This document shows positions 7,882-15,659 of a DNA stretch of 34,371 bases, piece after piece (positions within the stretch are counted from its first letter, which is position 1; each line of letters starts with the position of its first letter). Source of the stretch: Burkholderia aenigmatica (GTDB lineage Bacteria; Pseudomonadota; Gammaproteobacteria; Burkholderiales; Burkholderiaceae); NCBI RefSeq assembly GCF_902499175.1, contig NZ_CABVQC010000085.1, forward strand, positions 1 through 34,371, written 5' to 3'. Under the pieces are notes generated by a model, which was not told where the DNA came from, did not search any database, and worked only from the letters and a program-made list of their open reading frames with translations. The position numbers and the translations under genes were made by a program.

Positions 7882-8091
7882 TCAACGCCCGATCGGCAGG
7901 CCGGTCGAATGGATCCAGCCCATCCCGTTCGCGATCAGGATGAGCAGGAACAGCGACACCGACAGCCCGACGCGGGTGGCGAGCGACCAGACCATGCGTT
8001 TCGTGTGGCCGCGGTCGTGCATCATGAAGTAGAGCGCCGAGCCCATGCTGGCAATGATGAGGACGAAGGCGATGGGAACGAGTATGTGCAT
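7882..8091 (-). CDS. Twin transmembrane protein (DUF2909 family)
   Basis: A 69-residue minus-strand protein from ATG at 8091-8089. It has two membrane helices (about 4-22, LVPIAFVLIIASMGSALYF, and 41-58, VGLSVSLFLLILIANGMGW) around a short basic loop HDRGHTKRMVWSLATR. This matches the small 'twin transmembrane' DUF2909 family found beside SURF1 in cox clusters of beta- and gammaproteobacteria. Function is unknown. It is divergent from SURF1 with 81 bases between starts, so the two probably share a promoter region. Confidence 0.75.
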   Translation of the reverse strand: MHILVPIAFVLIIASMGSALYFMMHDRGHTKRMVWSLATRVGLSVSLFLLILIANGMGWIHSTGLPIGR

Positions 8092-8172
8092 GACACGAAC
8101 CGGACGACGGCAATTCGAAAGGAAGAGGATAATTATCGCACTTCGCTTTCGGGCAGGTGCCGGGCGGGCCGC

Positions 8173-8886
8173 ATGATGAAGATCCGCTGGCTGCCTGCGC
8201 TGCTGATTCTCGTCGTCGTCGCGATCACGATCCGTCTCGGTTTCTGGCAGCGCGACCGCGCGCACCAGAAGGAAGCGCTGCAGGCGAGCATCGAGCGCTA
8301 CGAGCAGGCGGCGCCCGTCGAAGTCGGCGCGCAGCCGATGCCGCTCGCGTCGATCGAGTTCCATCGCGTGCGGGCGACGGGCCGTTTCCTGCCCGAGCAG
8401 GCCGTGTTCCTCGACAATCGGCCGTATAACGACCAGCCGGGTTTTTACGTCGTGATGCCGTTTAAACTCACGGGCGGCGGCGTCGTGCTCGTGAACCGCG
8501 GCTGGCTGCCGCGCAATATCTCCGATCGCACGGCGATCGAGCCGTTCGCGACGCCCGCGGGCGACGTCGAGGTCGTGGGCATCGCGCGCGCCGACGCGTC
8601 GCGTGCGTTCGAGCTCGGCGAAGGCGGGTCGGCGGCGCACCAGAAGATCCGGCAGAACCTGGACGTCGCCGCGTATGCGAAGGAAACGGGGCTGCCGCTG
8701 CAGCCGTTCGTGATCCAGCAGACGAGCGACGACGGCGACAAGCTCGTGCGCGACTGGCCGGCGGCGACGACCGGCGTCGAGCGCAATTACGGTTACATGT
8801 TTCAGTGGTGGGGCATGGCGGCGGCCGCGCTCGGTTTCGGCTTGTACGCGGCGCGACGCGCGGCGAAGAAGTCGTCCGACGCGTGA
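8173..8886 (+). CDS. SURF1 family cytochrome oxidase assembly protein
   Basis: A 237-residue SURF1/Shy1-like protein that helps insert heme a into subunit I. It has an N-terminal helix (about 5-20), the family signature GFWQRDRAHQKEAL, FHRVRATGRFLPEQAVFLDNR, a central GGGVVLVNRGWLP and a C-terminal helix after VERNYGYMFQWWGMAAAALGFG. The frame stays open far upstream but only the part from here has SURF1 character. ATG codons lie at 8173 and 8176, either of which may be used. It is the first gene of the second, assembly/heme A operon. Confidence 0.92.
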   Translation: MMKIRWLPALLILVVVAITIRLGFWQRDRAHQKEALQASIERYEQAAPVEVGAQPMPLASIEFHRVRATGRFLPEQAVFLDNRPYNDQPGFYVVMPFKLTGGGVVLVNRGWLPRNISDRTAIEPFATPAGDVEVVGIARADASRAFELGEGGSAAHQKIRQNLDVAAYAKETGLPLQPFVIQQTSDDGDKLVRDWPAATTGVERNYGYMFQWWGMAAAALGFGLYAARRAAKKSSDA

Positions 8887-8946
8887 ATGCGATGCCCGGA
8901 CGCGGCGAGGACGCCGCGGGTTCGTTTCGAGAGGTCTGATTTGTCC

Positions 8947-9573
8947 ATGCAATCTTCCCGTCAGGGTCCGGCCGCTGCGCCGATCTCGCCGGCGGCCCGC
9001 AAGCGCGGCCGCTGGATGCTCGTGCTGCTGGGTCTCGTGTGCGCCGCACCGATGATCGCGTCGTACTTCACCTATTACGTGATCAAGCCGAAGGGCGGCT
9101 CGACCAACTACGGCACGCTGATCGAGCCGCAGCGCCCGATCCCCGCCGATCTGCAGGTGACCGACGAAACCGGCAAGACCGTGCCGCTGTCGTCGCTGCG
9201 CGGCGTGTGGCTGTTCGTGATGACCGACAGCAGTGCGTGCGACAAGGCATGCGCGGAGAAGCTCTATTTCATGCGCCAGATCCGCGTCACGCAGGCGGGC
9301 GAGCGGCACCGGCTCACGATGGTGTGGCTGCGCAGCGATGCGGGCGCAATGCCGCAGAAGGTGCTGGATGCGTACCCGGACACGCGCCGGCTCATCGCCG
9401 ATCCGGCTGCGGTGGCCGCGTGGCTGCCGGCCGACGCGGGCACGAAGGACAGCGACCACATCTACATGGTCGACCCGAACGGCAACCTGATGATGCGCTT
9501 CCCGAAGGATCCGAACCCCAGCAAGATCAAGTCGGACGTGACGAAGCTGCTGAAGTGGTCGAGCATCGGCTAA
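8947..9573 (+). CDS. Membrane-anchored SCO-like cytochrome oxidase assembly protein
   Basis: A protein of about 208 residues with a basic N-tail, one membrane helix (WMLVLLGLVCAAPMIASYF), then a thioredoxin-like periplasmic domain. It keeps a Cys-x3-Cys pair (SSACDKACAEK) and a late histidine (DSDHIYMVDPNGNLMMRFP), the layout of copper-binding SCO proteins, though sequence around the pair differs from classical SCO1. Genes like this usually sit between SURF1 and ctaA. GAGAGG at 8929-8934 is 6 bases before a TTG (8941) and 12 before the ATG (8947), so a TTG start two codons earlier is possible. A role in CuA assembly or thiol reduction is inferred. Confidence 0.8.
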   Translation: MQSSRQGPAAAPISPAARKRGRWMLVLLGLVCAAPMIASYFTYYVIKPKGGSTNYGTLIEPQRPIPADLQVTDETGKTVPLSSLRGVWLFVMTDSSACDKACAEKLYFMRQIRVTQAGERHRLTMVWLRSDAGAMPQKVLDAYPDTRRLIADPAAVAAWLPADAGTKDSDHIYMVDPNGNLMMRFPKDPNPSKIKSDVTKLLKWSSIG

Positions 9574-9597
9574 GGCAATACGAGAGGCAATGAACCG

Positions 9598-10710
9598 ATG
9601 TCGTATCTACTGCAACTCGGCCTGATCGGCTTCTGCATCGCGCTGCTGCCGCTGTCGTACGTGTGGGTGAAGGCCGACGACAACAAGTTTCGCAAGCTGG
9701 TGTGGATCACCACCTTCCTGACGCTCGACCTGGTGATGTTCGGCGGCTTCACGCGGCTGACCGATTCGGGGCTCGGCTGCCCGGACTGGCCCGGCTGCTA
9801 CGGCACGTCGTCGCCGTTCATCGCACACGCCGCGATCACGGCCGCGCACCAGGCGATGCCGACGGGCCCCGTCAGCATGTCGAAGGCGTGGATCGAGATG
9901 ATCCACCGCTATTTCGCGATGGCGATCGGCGTGCTGATCATCGCGCAGGTCGTGATCGCGTGGACCGCGCGGCTGCGCCGCCGCCCGCTGCACGTGTCGC
10001 CGTGGTGGCCGACGAGCCTGCTGCTGCTGATCCTCGTGCAGGGCGCGTTCGGCGCGTGGACGGTCACGATGAAGCTGCAGCCGGTGATCGTCACGATCCA
10101 CCTGCTGCTCGGCCTCACGCTGCTCGGCACGCTCGGCTGGCTCGCGGCGCGGCAGACGCCGCTGCCGTCGTATGACCCCGAAGCCGGCCGCTATCGCGCG
10201 GCCGCGCTCGCGGCGCTCGTGCTGCTGGTCGTGCAGATCGCGCTCGGCGGCTGGGTGAGCACCAACTACGCGGTGCTCGCGTGCACCGACTTCCCGACCT
10301 GCAACGGCCAGTGGATCCCGCCGATGGACTTCCAGCACGGCTTCCACCTGTGGCGCGCGCTCGGGATGACGAACGACGGCGAGGCGATCACGCAGGACGC
10401 GCTGGTCGCGATCCACTGGACGCACCGCACGTTCGCGTTCGTCGTGGTCGCGTACCTGGTCGCGTTCGCGCTGAAGATGCGCCGTTTCGAGTCGCTGCGG
10501 CGGCCCGCGAACGGCGTGCTGCTGGTCGTCCTGCTGCAGTTCGTGACGGGCCTGACCAACATCGTGCTGCAGTGGCCGCTGCCGGTCGCCGTCGCGCACA
10601 ACGGCGGGGCCGCGATCCTGCTGCTGCTCGTCGTCATGTTAAACTTTCGCATCCTTTCAAGCCGCCCCGGCCGTGTCGCGCAGCCTGCGCGCGACGCCGC
10701 CCCGGCGTGA
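9598..10710 (+). CDS. ctaA: Heme A synthase (COX15/CtaA)
   Basis: A 370-residue, eight-helix membrane enzyme that oxidises the C8 methyl of heme O to a formyl group, giving heme A for the oxidase. It shows two homologous halves with the family blocks GGFTRLTDSGLGCPDWPGCYG, IHRYFAMAIGVLI, QGAFGAWTVTMKLQPVIVTIH and, in the second half, GGWVSTNYAVLACTDFPTCNG, IHWTHRTFAFVVV and a late VAHNGGAAILLL. Conserved histidines in these blocks are heme ligands. GAGAGG precedes ATG 9598. It is 24 bases after the SCO-like gene and 8 bases before ctaB. Confidence 0.95.
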   Translation: MSYLLQLGLIGFCIALLPLSYVWVKADDNKFRKLVWITTFLTLDLVMFGGFTRLTDSGLGCPDWPGCYGTSSPFIAHAAITAAHQAMPTGPVSMSKAWIEMIHRYFAMAIGVLIIAQVVIAWTARLRRRPLHVSPWWPTSLLLLILVQGAFGAWTVTMKLQPVIVTIHLLLGLTLLGTLGWLAARQTPLPSYDPEAGRYRAAALAALVLLVVQIALGGWVSTNYAVLACTDFPTCNGQWIPPMDFQHGFHLWRALGMTNDGEAITQDALVAIHWTHRTFAFVVVAYLVAFALKMRRFESLRRPANGVLLVVLLQFVTGLTNIVLQWPLPVAVAHNGGAAILLLLVVMLNFRILSSRPGRVAQPARDAAPA

Positions 10711-10718
10711 CCGCCCCC

Positions 10719-11621
10719 ATGCAAAGCACCCTTTCCCAATCGCCCGGTAGCCGGTTTTCGCAGTACATGGCGCTGACGAAGCCGCGTGTCACGCAGCTCG
10801 CGGTGTTCTGCGCGGTGATCGGCATGTTCCTCGCGACGCCGGGCATGGTGCCGTGGCATGTGCTGATCGGCGGCACGGTCGGCATCTGGCTGCTGGCCGG
10901 CGCCGCGTTCGCAATCAACTGCCTCGTCGAACAGAAGATCGACGCGATGATGCGTCGTACCGCGTGGCGCCCGTCCGCGCGCGGCGAGATCACGACGCCG
11001 CAGATCCTGATCTTCTCGGCCGTGCTCGGCAGCGTCGGCGCATGGACGCTCTATACGTTCACGAACCCGCTGACGATGTGGCTGACGATCGCCACCTTCG
11101 TCGGCTACGCAGTGATCTACACGCTGCTGCTCAAGCCGATGACGCCGCAGAACATCGTGATCGGCGGCGCGTCGGGTGCGATGCCGCCGGCGCTCGGCTG
11201 GGCCGCGGTCACCGGCGCGGTGCCGGGCGACGCGTGGATCCTCGTGCTGATCATCTTCGTGTGGACGCCGCCGCATTTCTGGGTGCTCGCACTCTATCGC
11301 CGCAAGGATTACGAGAATGCGGGGCTGCCGATGCTGCCCGTCACGCACGGCGAGAAGTTCACGCGGCTGCACATCCTGCTGTACACGGTGATCCTGTTCG
11401 CGGTCACGCTGATGCCGTTCATCTCCGGGATGAGCGGGGCCGTCTACCTGACGAGCGCGGTGCTGCTCGGCGCGGTGTTCCTCGCGTATGCGTGGAAGAT
11501 CCATCGCGATTATTCGGATGAACTCGCCCGCAAGGCCTTCCGCTACTCGATCGTCTATCTGTCGCTGCTGTTCGCCGCGCTGCTCGTCGATCACTATGCA
11601 CGCCCGCTGCTCGGCGTGTAA
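10719..11621 (+). CDS. ctaB: Protoheme IX farnesyltransferase (heme O synthase)
   Basis: A 300-residue UbiA-superfamily membrane prenyltransferase that adds a farnesyl group to heme b, making heme O. The start region YMALTKPRVTQLAVFCAVIG, the first acidic motif NCLVEQKIDAMMRRTAWRP and the loop LYRRKDYENAGLPMLPV with TPPHFW are diagnostic. ATG 10719 follows the ctaA stop by 8 bases without a clear Shine-Dalgarno, so translation is probably coupled. With ctaA it gives the two-step heme b to heme O to heme A route. Confidence 0.95.
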   Translation: MQSTLSQSPGSRFSQYMALTKPRVTQLAVFCAVIGMFLATPGMVPWHVLIGGTVGIWLLAGAAFAINCLVEQKIDAMMRRTAWRPSARGEITTPQILIFSAVLGSVGAWTLYTFTNPLTMWLTIATFVGYAVIYTLLLKPMTPQNIVIGGASGAMPPALGWAAVTGAVPGDAWILVLIIFVWTPPHFWVLALYRRKDYENAGLPMLPVTHGEKFTRLHILLYTVILFAVTLMPFISGMSGAVYLTSAVLLGAVFLAYAWKIHRDYSDELARKAFRYSIVYLSLLFAALLVDHYARPLLGV

Positions 11622-11639
11622 CCGCACGGTTTGAACGCA

Positions 11640-12257
11640 ATGCTCCAATCACGGTTCGGGCGCCGCGCGCGCCAAGGCTGGATGCTCGCGTGTGCATTCA
11701 CGGCAGCGCTGCTGCTCGCCGGATGCGACAACGCGCCGAAATTCCAGAATCTCGACATCACCGGCAACACGCAGTTCGGCAGCGACTTCTCGCTGCCCGA
11801 TACGGCCGGCAAGGTGCGCACGCTTGCCGACTTCAAGGGCAAGGCGGTCGTGATGTTCTTCGGCTACACGCACTGCCCGGACGTGTGCCCGACGACGATG
11901 GCCGAGCTGTCCGAAGCGTTGAAGCAGCTGGGGCCGGATGCCGCGAAACGCGTGCAGGTGCTGTTCGTCACCGTCGACCCGGAGCGTGACACGCCGGCGC
12001 TGCTCGGCCAGTACGTGCCCGCGTTCGATCCGTCGTTCATCGGCCTGCGGCCGGCCGACGAAGCGGCGCTGAAGAAGGTCACGAAGGATTTCCGCGTGTA
12101 CTACGCGAAGGTGCCCGGCAAGACGCCCGGCAGCTACACGATGGATCACACCGCCGCGAGCTACGTGTTCGACCGCGACGGCAAGCTGCGCCTGTTCGTG
12201 CGCGACGGCCAGGGCCCCGGCCCGTGGGTCCACGACCTGAAGCTGCTGGTCGACTGA
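11640..12257 (+). CDS. SCO1/SenC family lipoprotein, CuA chaperone
   Basis: A 205-residue protein with a lipoprotein signal (ALLLAGC, lipid Cys29) and a thioredoxin fold. The SCO copper motif is intact: GYTHCPDVCPTTM with C79 and C83, and the third ligand H170 in YTMDHTAASYVFD. SCO proteins reduce and metallate the CuA site of subunit II. A TTG at 11631 in frame is an alternative start; neither has a strong ribosome site. It is the last gene of the assembly operon. The following 140 bases hold a GC hairpin without a T-tract. Confidence 0.93.
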   Translation: MLQSRFGRRARQGWMLACAFTAALLLAGCDNAPKFQNLDITGNTQFGSDFSLPDTAGKVRTLADFKGKAVVMFFGYTHCPDVCPTTMAELSEALKQLGPDAAKRVQVLFVTVDPERDTPALLGQYVPAFDPSFIGLRPADEAALKKVTKDFRVYYAKVPGKTPGSYTMDHTAASYVFDRDGKLRLFVRDGQGPGPWVHDLKLLVD

Positions 12258-12397
12258 CCGGCAGCCGCCGGGCGCCCGGCCCGGCGATCACGTGACGGCC
12301 GCCACGCGCCGTTACGCTTTTCCTCTTTCCTCGTTGTTTGCATGCGCCGCCCGTCGGGCGGCGTGTCGGCCTGCGCGCGCATCGCGCAGGCGTCGCG

Positions 12398-12688
12398 TTA
12401 CGGCAGCGCGGGCACGTTGAAGCCGGATGCGGCGCGCGTGATCCGGAATTCCGTCACGCGATACGTGGCGATCCCTTCGATGACGAACGGATCCGTGTTC
12501 AGGATCGCGTCCAGCTCGTCGCGATCGATGCGGGCCGCGAGGATCACGCCGCCTTCGCGCGGCACCTTCGGCCCGGCCGCGATGAAGATGCCCTTGTCGA
12601 ACTGCGGCTGCAGAAAGGCGCGATGGCGTTCGAGCGCATCGTCGATGCGTTCGAGCGATGCGGTGTAGTGAATATCGATGACGTACAT
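12398..12688 (-). CDS. YciI family protein
   Basis: A 96-residue minus-strand protein with the ferredoxin-like YCII fold. It has MYVIDIHYTASLERIDDALERHRAFL at the start (cut here only by description), a central KGIFIAAGPKVPREGGVILAA segment and a DPFVIEGIATYRVTEF motif. The conserved His of the RHRAFL segment and the Asp of the DPF motif are present. YciI-like proteins act in a few known cases as small dehalogenases or dimeric enzymes, but most have no known job. It is convergent with the SCO gene and divergent from the chemoreceptor. Confidence 0.85.
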   Translation of the reverse strand: MYVIDIHYTASLERIDDALERHRAFLQPQFDKGIFIAAGPKVPREGGVILAARIDRDELDAILNTDPFVIEGIATYRVTEFRITRAASGFNVPALP

Positions 12689-12824
12689 GGATGGCCCCCG
12701 GAATGGTGCCGGCTCTTCGTGTGCCGGCTAGCCGATCTTTTTAGCACAGCGGATGCGGGCTGTCGCGCCGGCGGTCGCGGTGCGGGGGGCGTGCCGATCG
12801 TCGGTTCGCGGCGCCTGCTCGTAT

Positions 12825-12851
12825 TCAAGTTGTAAGCCTCGATGCCGTAAA
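12825..12851 (+). promoter_or_regulatory. Sigma-28 (FliA) type promoter for the chemoreceptor gene
   Basis: TCAAGTTG (12825-12832), an 11-base spacer and GCCGTAAA (12844-12851) match the enterobacterial FliA consensus TAAAGTTT-N11-GCCGATAA at 6 of 8 positions in each half with the exact spacing. It lies about 75 bases before the chemoreceptor ATG on the same strand. Chemoreceptor genes are often in the FliA regulon. Confidence 0.65.
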
Positions 12852-12925
12852 TAAAAGGGCAAGCGTTTGCGCGCGGCAGGCCGTTCGCGCGCAGCGTGCG
12901 CATCGACATCGACAAAGGCACGCAG

Positions 12926-14530
12926 ATGAGCAGAATGAGTTTGAACCGCAAGCTGTGGCTCGCGCTTGCGCTGGTATGGATCGGTCTCCTGGGCGTCGGC
13001 GCATGGAGCGCGTACGAGACGCGCGCGACGATGCTGGCCGAACGCAAGGCAGGCATCGCGAATCTCGTCGACTCGGCGGCCGGCATCGTGAAGGCGTATC
13101 ACGCACTCGCGCAGAGCGGTACGCTGCCCGAGGCCGACGCGAAGCGCGACGCGCTCGCGAGCCTCGCCGCGATGCGCTACGGCGATTCGGGCTACGTGTT
13201 CGTGATGGACTCGAAGCCGGTCGTGCTGATGCATCCGACGCTGCCGAAGCTGGTCGGCACGCAGGTCGGCGATTATCTTGACCCGGACGGCAAGCCGCTG
13301 TTCGTCACGATCCTGAACGCCGCGAAGGAAACCGGCAGCGGCTTCGCCGAATACCGCGGGCGCCTGCCGCACAGCGAGACCGCCGTGCCGAAGATCAGCT
13401 ACGTCACGCGCTTCGCGCCGTGGGACTGGAACATCTCGAGCGGCGTCTTCCTGAAGGACATCGACACCATCTACTACCGGACGCTGCTCGGCCACCTCGC
13501 GGTCGTGTTCGTGATCGGCTTCGTGATCAGCGCGGCGATGCTGGTGATCATCCGCAACGTGCGCAGCAGCCTCGGCGGCGAGCCGGACGAAGCGGCCGCG
13601 CTCGCGGCACGCATCGCGCAGGGCGACCTGACGCAGCCGGTGCCGGTGCGTGCGGGCGACCGCACGAGCATGATGGCCGCGATGCACGACATGCAGGCAC
13701 GGCTGCAGGCGACGATCGGCGGGATTCGCCAGTCGGCTGGATCGATCGCGTCGGCGAGCCGCCAGATCTCGGCCGGCAACGACGACCTGTCGCAGCGCAC
13801 CGAGGAGCAGGCCGCGTCGCTGGAAGAAACCGCCGCGAGCATGGAGCAGCTGACCGCGACGGTGAAGCAGAACGCCGACAACGCGCGGCAGGCGAGCGGG
13901 CTGGCGAACAGCGCATCGGAGATCGCGCGCACGGGGAGCGACGTCGTGAACCGCGTGATCGGCACGATGGGCCAGATCGACGACAGCTCGCGCAAGATCG
14001 CCGACATCATCGGCGTGATCGAAGGCATCGCGTTCCAGACCAACATCCTCGCGCTGAACGCGGCAGTTGAAGCCGCGCGCGCCGGCGAGCAGGGCCGCGG
14101 CTTCGCGGTGGTCGCGGGCGAAGTGCGCTCGCTCGCGCAGCGCAGCGCGACGGCGTCGAAGGAGATCCGCGAGCTGATCGTCGACTCGGTCGAGCGCGTG
14201 CGCAACGGGTCGACGCTGGTCGGCCAGGCCGGCACGACGATGGGCGAGATCCTGCAGGCCGTCGCGCGCGTGACCGACATCATGGGCGAGATCGCGGCTG
14301 CGTCCGAGGAGCAGGCGAGCGGCATCACGCAGGTCGGGCGCGCGGTCACGCAGATGGACCAGGTGACGCAGCAGAACGCGGCGCTCGTCGAGGAGGCCGC
14401 CGCCGCCGCCGCGTCGCTGCAGGAACAGGCCGCGCGGCTGCGCGACGCGGTCGGCGCGTTCCGGGTCGGCGGGCAGGTGGGCGAACCTGCATTCGAGACG
14501 AAGGTGGCCGGTCAGGCGGCGGTGGTGTGA
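12926..14530 (+). CDS. Methyl-accepting chemotaxis protein with periplasmic Cache domain
   Basis: A 534-residue transmembrane chemoreceptor. In order: helix 1 (about 8-28), a periplasmic Cache sensor (about 30-185, with YGDSGYVFVMDSKPVVLMHP and VPKISYVTRFAPWDWNISSG typical of single-Cache receptors), helix 2 (about 192-210), HAMP linker, and a cytoplasmic signalling domain with the hairpin tip EGIAFQTNILALNAAVEAARAG (tip core around residues 370-390) plus Q/E-rich methylation helices (SQRTEEQAASLEETAASMEQL). It would feed CheA/CheW; the ligand is unknown, small carboxylates being common for this sensor type. ATG 12926 has AAAGG 8 bases upstream; a GTG at 12896 is less likely. It lacks a C-terminal CheR-docking pentapeptide. 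Confidence 0.93.
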   Translation: MSRMSLNRKLWLALALVWIGLLGVGAWSAYETRATMLAERKAGIANLVDSAAGIVKAYHALAQSGTLPEADAKRDALASLAAMRYGDSGYVFVMDSKPVVLMHPTLPKLVGTQVGDYLDPDGKPLFVTILNAAKETGSGFAEYRGRLPHSETAVPKISYVTRFAPWDWNISSGVFLKDIDTIYYRTLLGHLAVVFVIGFVISAAMLVIIRNVRSSLGGEPDEAAALAARIAQGDLTQPVPVRAGDRTSMMAAMHDMQARLQATIGGIRQSAGSIASASRQISAGNDDLSQRTEEQAASLEETAASMEQLTATVKQNADNARQASGLANSASEIARTGSDVVNRVIGTMGQIDDSSRKIADIIGVIEGIAFQTNILALNAAVEAARAGEQGRGFAVVAGEVRSLAQRSATASKEIRELIVDSVERVRNGSTLVGQAGTTMGEILQAVARVTDIMGEIAAASEEQASGITQVGRAVTQMDQVTQQNAALVEEAAAAAASLQEQAARLRDAVGAFRVGGQVGEPAFETKVAGQAAVV

Positions 14531-14622
14531 CGCCCCCAGGCTGACGCGCGATTCGCATGAACGCAACTAACGGCCGAGTCGCGCAACCTCCGCCAGCACC
14601 GCTGCGGTGCATACCCATATGA

Positions 14623-14645
14623 GCGGGATGTATTTCACTTCCCGC
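14623..14645. promoter_or_regulatory. Inverted repeat upstream of metQ-like gene, possible operator
   Basis: GCGGGA (14623-14628) and TCCCGC (14640-14645) form an inverted repeat with an AT-richer 11-base centre, about 90 bases before the MetQ-like start. It could be an operator or part of a leader structure. I do not recognise a known regulator motif. Confidence 0.25.
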
Positions 14646-14734
14646 CGATCCTGTGACACCATTTGCCCCTTCCAGCGAGTCGGGGCATACCCGTATCGCG
14701 CCCCATTTCAGTCAAGCAAGAAAGCGAGAAACAG

Positions 14735-15550
14735 ATGAAGCGTCGCAGTCTCCTGAAGGTATTTTCCGTGCTGGCCACCGGTGCAGCGCTGACGCTGTCG
14801 GCAGGTGCGCACGCCGAAGACAAGGTGATCAAGGTCGGCACGGTCGCCGGCCCGGATTCGGAAGTGTGGCAGCTCGTGCAGAAGGTTGCGAAGGAGAAGG
14901 AAGGCCTGAACGTGAAGGTCGTCGAGTTCAACGACTACGTGCAACCGAACGCGGCGCTCGACGCGGGCGACCTCGACGCGAACAGCTTCCAGCACCAGCC
15001 CTACCTCGACAGCCAGGTGAAGCAGCGCGGCTACAAGCTGGTCACCGCGGGCCTGACCTACATCTCGCCGATGGGCGTGTACTCGAAGAAGTTCAAGGCG
15101 CTGAAGGACCTGCCGCAAGGCGCGAAGATCGCGGTGCCGAACGATCCGTCGAACGAGAACCGTGCGCTGCTGCTGCTGCAGACGCAGGGCCTGATCAAGC
15201 TGAAGGCGGGCGCCGGTACGGGCGGTAACAACGCGACGGTGCTCGACATCGCCGACAACCCGAAGAAGCTGAAGATCTCCGAACTCGACGCCGCGCAACT
15301 GCCGCGCGTGCTGTCGGACGTCGACGCGGCCGTGGTCAACACGAACTACGCGCTCGCCGCGAACCTGCAGCCGACCAAGGACGCAATCGCGCTCGAATCG
15401 CTGACGAGCCCGTACGCGAACGTGATCGCCGTGCGCGCGAAGGACAAGGACCAGCCGTGGGTGAAGAAGCTGGTCAAGGCGTACCAGTCGCCGGAAGTGA
15501 AGGAATTCATCAAGAAGCAGTTCAAGGGCTCGATGGTCGCGTCGTTCTGA
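14735..15550 (+). CDS. MetQ/NlpA family ABC transporter substrate-binding protein
   Basis: A 271-residue periplasmic binding protein of the D/L-methionine (NlpA) family. A signal peptide (about 1-26, ending SAGAHA) is followed by KVIKVGTVAGPDSEVWQLV, VVEFNDYVQPNAALDAGDLDAN (family block), FQHQPYLDS, IAVPNDPSNENRALLLLQ and VNTNYALAANL. Most family members are lipoproteins, but here no cysteine follows the signal, so it should be a soluble periplasmic protein. No metN (ATPase) or metI (permease) gene is adjacent, so it must work with a transporter encoded elsewhere. Start at ATG 14735. Substrate assignment to methionine is by family only. Confidence 0.88.
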   Translation: MKRRSLLKVFSVLATGAALTLSAGAHAEDKVIKVGTVAGPDSEVWQLVQKVAKEKEGLNVKVVEFNDYVQPNAALDAGDLDANSFQHQPYLDSQVKQRGYKLVTAGLTYISPMGVYSKKFKALKDLPQGAKIAVPNDPSNENRALLLLQTQGLIKLKAGAGTGGNNATVLDIADNPKKLKISELDAAQLPRVLSDVDAAVVNTNYALAANLQPTKDAIALESLTSPYANVIAVRAKDKDQPWVKKLVKAYQSPEVKEFIKKQFKGSMVASF

Positions 15551-15580
15551 ACGCCGCACACCGGTTGTCCCGCTGAACGA

Positions 15581-15609
15581 AAAGGGCCTGCATCGCGCAG
15601 GCCTTTTTT
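15581..15609. terminator. Bidirectional intrinsic terminator after the MetQ-like gene
   Basis: GGCCTGC (15585-15591) pairs with GCAGGCC (15597-15603), extended by an A-run before and a T-run of six after. On the minus strand the hairpin is followed by TTTT as well, so it can also end the convergent four-cysteine gene. Confidence 0.88.
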
Positions 15610-15659
15610 ATGGGCGCGGCCGGCCGACGGCCGCAGCGTGCATCGCGTTCAGCGCCGGC

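Noticed and set aside
12345..12363. GC hairpin (CGCCGCCC/GGGCGGCG) between the SCO and YciI genes, considered as a terminator
   Set aside because: No T-tract follows on either strand; the T-rich stretch lies on the wrong side, so it is not a canonical intrinsic terminator.
14595..14609. GCACCG-CTG-CGGTGC hairpin after the chemoreceptor, considered as a terminator
   Set aside because: Short 6-bp stem without T-tract; such repeats are expected by chance in DNA this GC-rich.
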